From Rossellomorea aquimaris (GTDB lineage Bacteria > Bacillota > Bacilli > Bacillales > Bacillaceae_B): 64,000 bases of DNA. This document shows positions 61,841 through 64,000 of the stretch, piece after piece; positions within the stretch are counted from its first letter, which is position 1; each line of letters starts with the position of its first letter. Position numbers and translations under genes: made by a program. The stretch lies in NCBI RefSeq assembly GCF_001877785.1, contig NZ_MINN01000074.1:682001-746000 (forward strand). The letters run 5' to 3'. Under the pieces are notes generated by a model. It did not search any database, was not told the DNA's origin, and saw only the letters and a program-made list of their open reading frames with translations.

Positions 61841-62374
61841 TACGTTTTCCTCAATTTCATTTCGTATTTATGGGGCATGCTTCACCATGCCTGAAAAAAT
61901 GAAAGTACTCTTTCCAATACGGGTTACCTTCTCTTGGTGAAGATAGAGCAATGGATGTGAAAGAGATTAGGACGGTTATCATTTTGAAGTCAATTTACAT
62001 TCCCTTACCTGCATCAAACATAATGAAAATTTCAAATAATCGTTATGTATATTCCATGGAATCATAAAGAGAATAACCTTAAATTAATTACACTCTTTCC
62101 CTCTATTCTAAACACCAATTCCATGTTATGAAAGGATGTCATTGAATTGTAAAAGTTTTGGTTAATAAAAGTAATATAACCTCCTATAATATTGAAGACC
62201 TCAGGTACTTTCACACGTTTCGTTTATGTAATTAATTGTAACATCTAACCTCCGAATATCCTATTACTATTTCAATAAAATTTGCTGAATAGTTCTTTTT
62301 TTACCAAAAAAAGATCGGCTCCCGAATCATTCTGTCAGTTGTTCCTGACGATGAATGATTGTAAGCCAATCTTT
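61841..62374. other. 534-base gap where murG and murB are normally found
   Basis: B. subtilis carries murG-murB between spoVE and divIB (about 2 kb). Here the space contains only the spoVE terminator at its right end and AT-rich DNA. Two minus-strand Shine-Dalgarno-like motifs (GGAGGTTA near 62246-62253 and 62176-62183) have no long gene behind them; the first precedes ATG at 62242-62244 with a six-codon frame (MLQLIT). No recognisable MurG or MurB fragment was seen. A small hairpin GGCATG/CATGCC lies at 61873-61890. Confidence 0.65.
61964..61993 (-). promoter_or_regulatory. Candidate promoter for divIB
   Basis: TTGACT (61988-61993), 18 bases, TAATCT (61964-61969) on the minus strand, about 125 bases before divIB. 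It is the best pair found in the gap that replaces murG-murB. Confidence 0.3.
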
Positions 62375-62376
62375 TT
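62306..62376 (-). terminator. Terminator after spoVE
   Basis: A long branched-looking stem on the minus strand: AAAAAGATTGGCT pairs with AGCCGATCTTTTT, with inner CAATCATTC/GAATGATT and GTCAG/CTGAC pairs, followed by a run of T. It begins at the spoVE stop codon. Confidence 0.88.
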
Positions 62377-63475
62377 AGTTTCTTGAATAGCGGCTGATGT
62401 TCAGGAGGACGCCCACTGCCATGAGCATGAGGGTCAGGGAGGATCCCCCGTAGCTTAAGAATGGGAGGGTGATGCCTGTTACAGGCATCAGGCCTGTTAC
62501 TACCCCGACGTTGATCATAACCTGGATGGCGATCATGGATACAATCCCTACAGCAAGGAAACTTCCAAATAGATCAGGGGCGCCAAGCGCGATCCGTATG
62601 CCCCGCCAGAGGATCAGAGCGAAAAGAAGAAGGACAAACGTACCTCCAATGAACCCCAATTCCTCTGCCAATATCGCAAATATGAAATCATTCTGCGGTT
62701 CAGGCAGATAGAAAAACTTCTGTCTGCTTTCACCCAGCCCTAAACCAAAAAGTCCTCCGGGACCGATTGCATACAGCGATTGAATGATCTGAAAGCCGCT
62801 GTTAAGCGGGTCTTCCCAGGGATCAAGGAAGGAAGTGATCCGTTTGATCCTGTATGGAGCCGAAACGACCAGGGCAGCGAATCCTGCCAAACCTGCCAGT
62901 CCCATCCAGGCAAAATGCATCACTCTTGCACCTGAAATGAAAATCATCACTACACATGTTCCGACCATGACGGTACCTGTCCCTAAATCCGGCTGAAGCA
63001 TGATCATGCCGAACGCTGTAAACACCAATAACAACGAAGGCAGGACCCCTTTTCTGAAGGAAGTAATATATTTTTGGTTTTCAGACAAATATTTTGCCAG
63101 GAAAGCAATCATTGCCAGCTTCATGAATTCTGATGGCTGAATGGAAAAGGCTCCTACTCCGATCCAGCTCCGGGATCCATTTCTCAATACTCCGATTCCC
63201 GGTATCAATACTAGTACAAGCAGTACAAAACAGATGATGATAAGTACTTTTGCCCAATTTCTCCATGTCCAATACTCCACATTCATGATAAAAAACATGG
63301 CAAATACCCCTACGGCCGCAAATAGCAGCTGTCTTTTGGCAAAAAAGAATGAATCATCGAATTTATAATCTGCCCATACCGCGCTGGCACTGTACACCAT
63401 GATCAATCCGACAGCTAAAAGTGTAAGTGTCACGATTATAAGGATAAAATCCGGAGTAGATTTTTTTAAAGGCAT
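62375..63475 (-). CDS. spoVE: SEDS-family glycosyltransferase SpoVE (spore cortex synthesis)
   Basis: A 366-residue polytopic membrane protein (about ten helices) of the FtsW/RodA/SpoVE family, which polymerises lipid II. Family segments are VYSASAVWADYKFDDSFFFAKRQ, GSRSWIGVGAFSIQPSEFMKLA, QPDLGTGTV and PFLSYGGSSLTLMLMAVGVLLN. Its length and near-identity in N-terminal and C-terminal segments to B. subtilis SpoVE (including SRYSR at the end) support SpoVE rather than FtsW. It follows murD by 114 bases and is followed by a terminator instead of murG. A weak sigma-E-like match (AATACGTCT) lies upstream. Confidence 0.92.
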   Translation of the reverse strand: MPLKKSTPDFILIIVTLTLLAVGLIMVYSASAVWADYKFDDSFFFAKRQLLFAAVGVFAMFFIMNVEYWTWRNWAKVLIIICFVLLVLVLIPGIGVLRNGSRSWIGVGAFSIQPSEFMKLAMIAFLAKYLSENQKYITSFRKGVLPSLLLVFTAFGMIMLQPDLGTGTVMVGTCVVMIFISGARVMHFAWMGLAGLAGFAALVVSAPYRIKRITSFLDPWEDPLNSGFQIIQSLYAIGPGGLFGLGLGESRQKFFYLPEPQNDFIFAILAEELGFIGGTFVLLLFALILWRGIRIALGAPDLFGSFLAVGIVSMIAIQVMINVGVVTGLMPVTGITLPFLSYGGSSLTLMLMAVGVLLNISRYSRN

Positions 63476-63589
63476 CTTAACACCTCGAATAGACGTATTT
63501 GAGCCGCTTCAAGCAATACATACCGTTCAGTTTCTAAGAATGCCTTTCTGGTTGTTTAAGTAATCTTGCTTTTTAATGACAAGCCCTTA

Positions 63590-64000
63590 TTAAAGGTTAT
63601 GCACCGCTTTAATAAAAATGTCACCACGTTCTTCAAAAGTTCGATATTGATCCCAGCTTGCGCATGCGGGGGACAACAGGATCACATCCCCTTCTTCCGA
63701 GTTTTCATAAGCGGCCGGCACTGCCTTCTCCACATTATCGACACTGAGGATCGTTTGTATCCCTGCCTTTTGTCCCGTTTGCTGCAATTTCTCAGCTGTC
63801 TCTCCGAATGTAATGAGTGTCTTTACATTTTTCAAATGAGGGATGAGGTCATCGAAACCGTTCCCTCTGTCCAATCCACCGGCAAGTAATATGGTTGGGG
63901 TGTTAAAGGCATTGAGTGCACTTTTCGTTGCCAGTGTGTTTGTTGCTTTGGAATCATTGTAAAACTTCCGTCCATTCACTTCTTTTACAAATTGAGTACG
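63590..64000 (-). CDS. murD: UDP-N-acetylmuramoylalanine-D-glutamate ligase, C-terminal part
   Basis: The last 136 codons of MurD are present; the gene enters from beyond base 64000. The segment [23 protein letters not shown] is the MurD C-terminal domain motif, followed by [16 protein letters not shown] and [22 protein letters not shown], which closes the glutamate-binding site. It ligates D-Glu to UDP-MurNAc-L-Ala in the cytoplasm. Truncated only by the window edge. Confidence 0.95.
   Translation of the reverse strand, partial: RTQFVKEVNGRKFYNDSKATNTLATKSALNAFNTPTILLAGGLDRGNGFDDLIPHLKNVKTLITFGETAEKLQQTGQKAGIQTILSVDNVEKAVPAAYENSEEGDVILLSPACASWDQYRTFEERGDIFIKAVHNL

Noticed and set aside
62224..62244. 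A six-codon leader frame (MLQLIT) with a Shine-Dalgarno in the spoVE-divIB gap
   Set aside because: Too short to support as a gene, and no attenuator structure follows that would make it a leader peptide.

Overview
The window is about 64 kb of low-to-mid GC Firmicutes chromosome, almost certainly from a spore-forming Bacillaceae species related to Bacillus but not B. subtilis itself. The evidence is the gene order, which follows the well-known B. subtilis smc-to-murD region, together with spore-specific genes (spoVM, sigG, sigE, spoIIGA, spoVE) and typical Bacillus regulation: a FapR operator, PyrR attenuators, an Ile T-box, a sigma-H type ftsA promoter and the long-spaced spoIIG promoter. 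Every gene except one (rqcH/fbpA, about 30.5-32.2 kb) lies on the minus strand, so in transcription order the window reads from high to low coordinates. Gene assignments rest on recognition of the translated proteins; no database search was run.

Layout in transcription order (right to left). 64.0-56.5 kb: division and cell-wall cluster murD (partial), spoVE, divIB, ylxW, ylxX, sbp, ftsA, ftsZ. The usual murG-murB pair between spoVE and divIB is missing and replaced by a 534-bp non-coding gap. 56.3-53.6 kb: sporulation sigma cassette spoIIGA-sigE-sigG. 53.5-49.4 kb: ylmC-pgeF-ylmE-sepF-ylmG-ylmH-divIVA. 49.4-44.0 kb: T-box-ileS, ylyA, lspA, ylyB. 44.0-32.2 kb: the complete ten-gene pyrimidine operon (pyrR-pyrP-pyrB-pyrC-carA-carB-pyrK-pyrD-pyrF-pyrE) with three attenuators. 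32.2-30.4 kb: rqcH (fbpA) in the opposite direction. 29.8-18.4 kb: calcium ATPase, yloC, remA, gmk, rpoZ, coaBC, priA, def, fmt, rsmB. 18.1-12.8 kb: prpC-prkC-rsgA-rpe-thiN and the 26-codon gene spoVM. rlmN, normally between rsmB and prpC, is not there. 11.9-5.8 kb: rpmB, yloU, fakA, sdaAB, sdaAA, recG. 5.7-0 kb: fapR-plsX-fabD-fabG-acpP, rnc and the 5' part of smc.

Most of the window is therefore core genome: envelope and fatty-acid synthesis, division, sporulation, nucleotide synthesis, translation initiation and DNA maintenance. The non-standard material lies in the intergenic spaces. There are two families of palindromic interspersed repeats. Family A is about 130 bp and has four copies. 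Family B is about 125 bp and has two tandem copies, a degenerate third, and one copy inserted inside a family A element. There is also a short array of degenerate ~20-bp direct repeats next to spoVM and a set of GGGGACAG-type hairpins at operon ends. I see no prophage, transposase, CRISPR array, toxin-antitoxin pair or defence island. The observations most worth checking are the two missing gene blocks, the nested repeat, and several compact regulatory overlaps.
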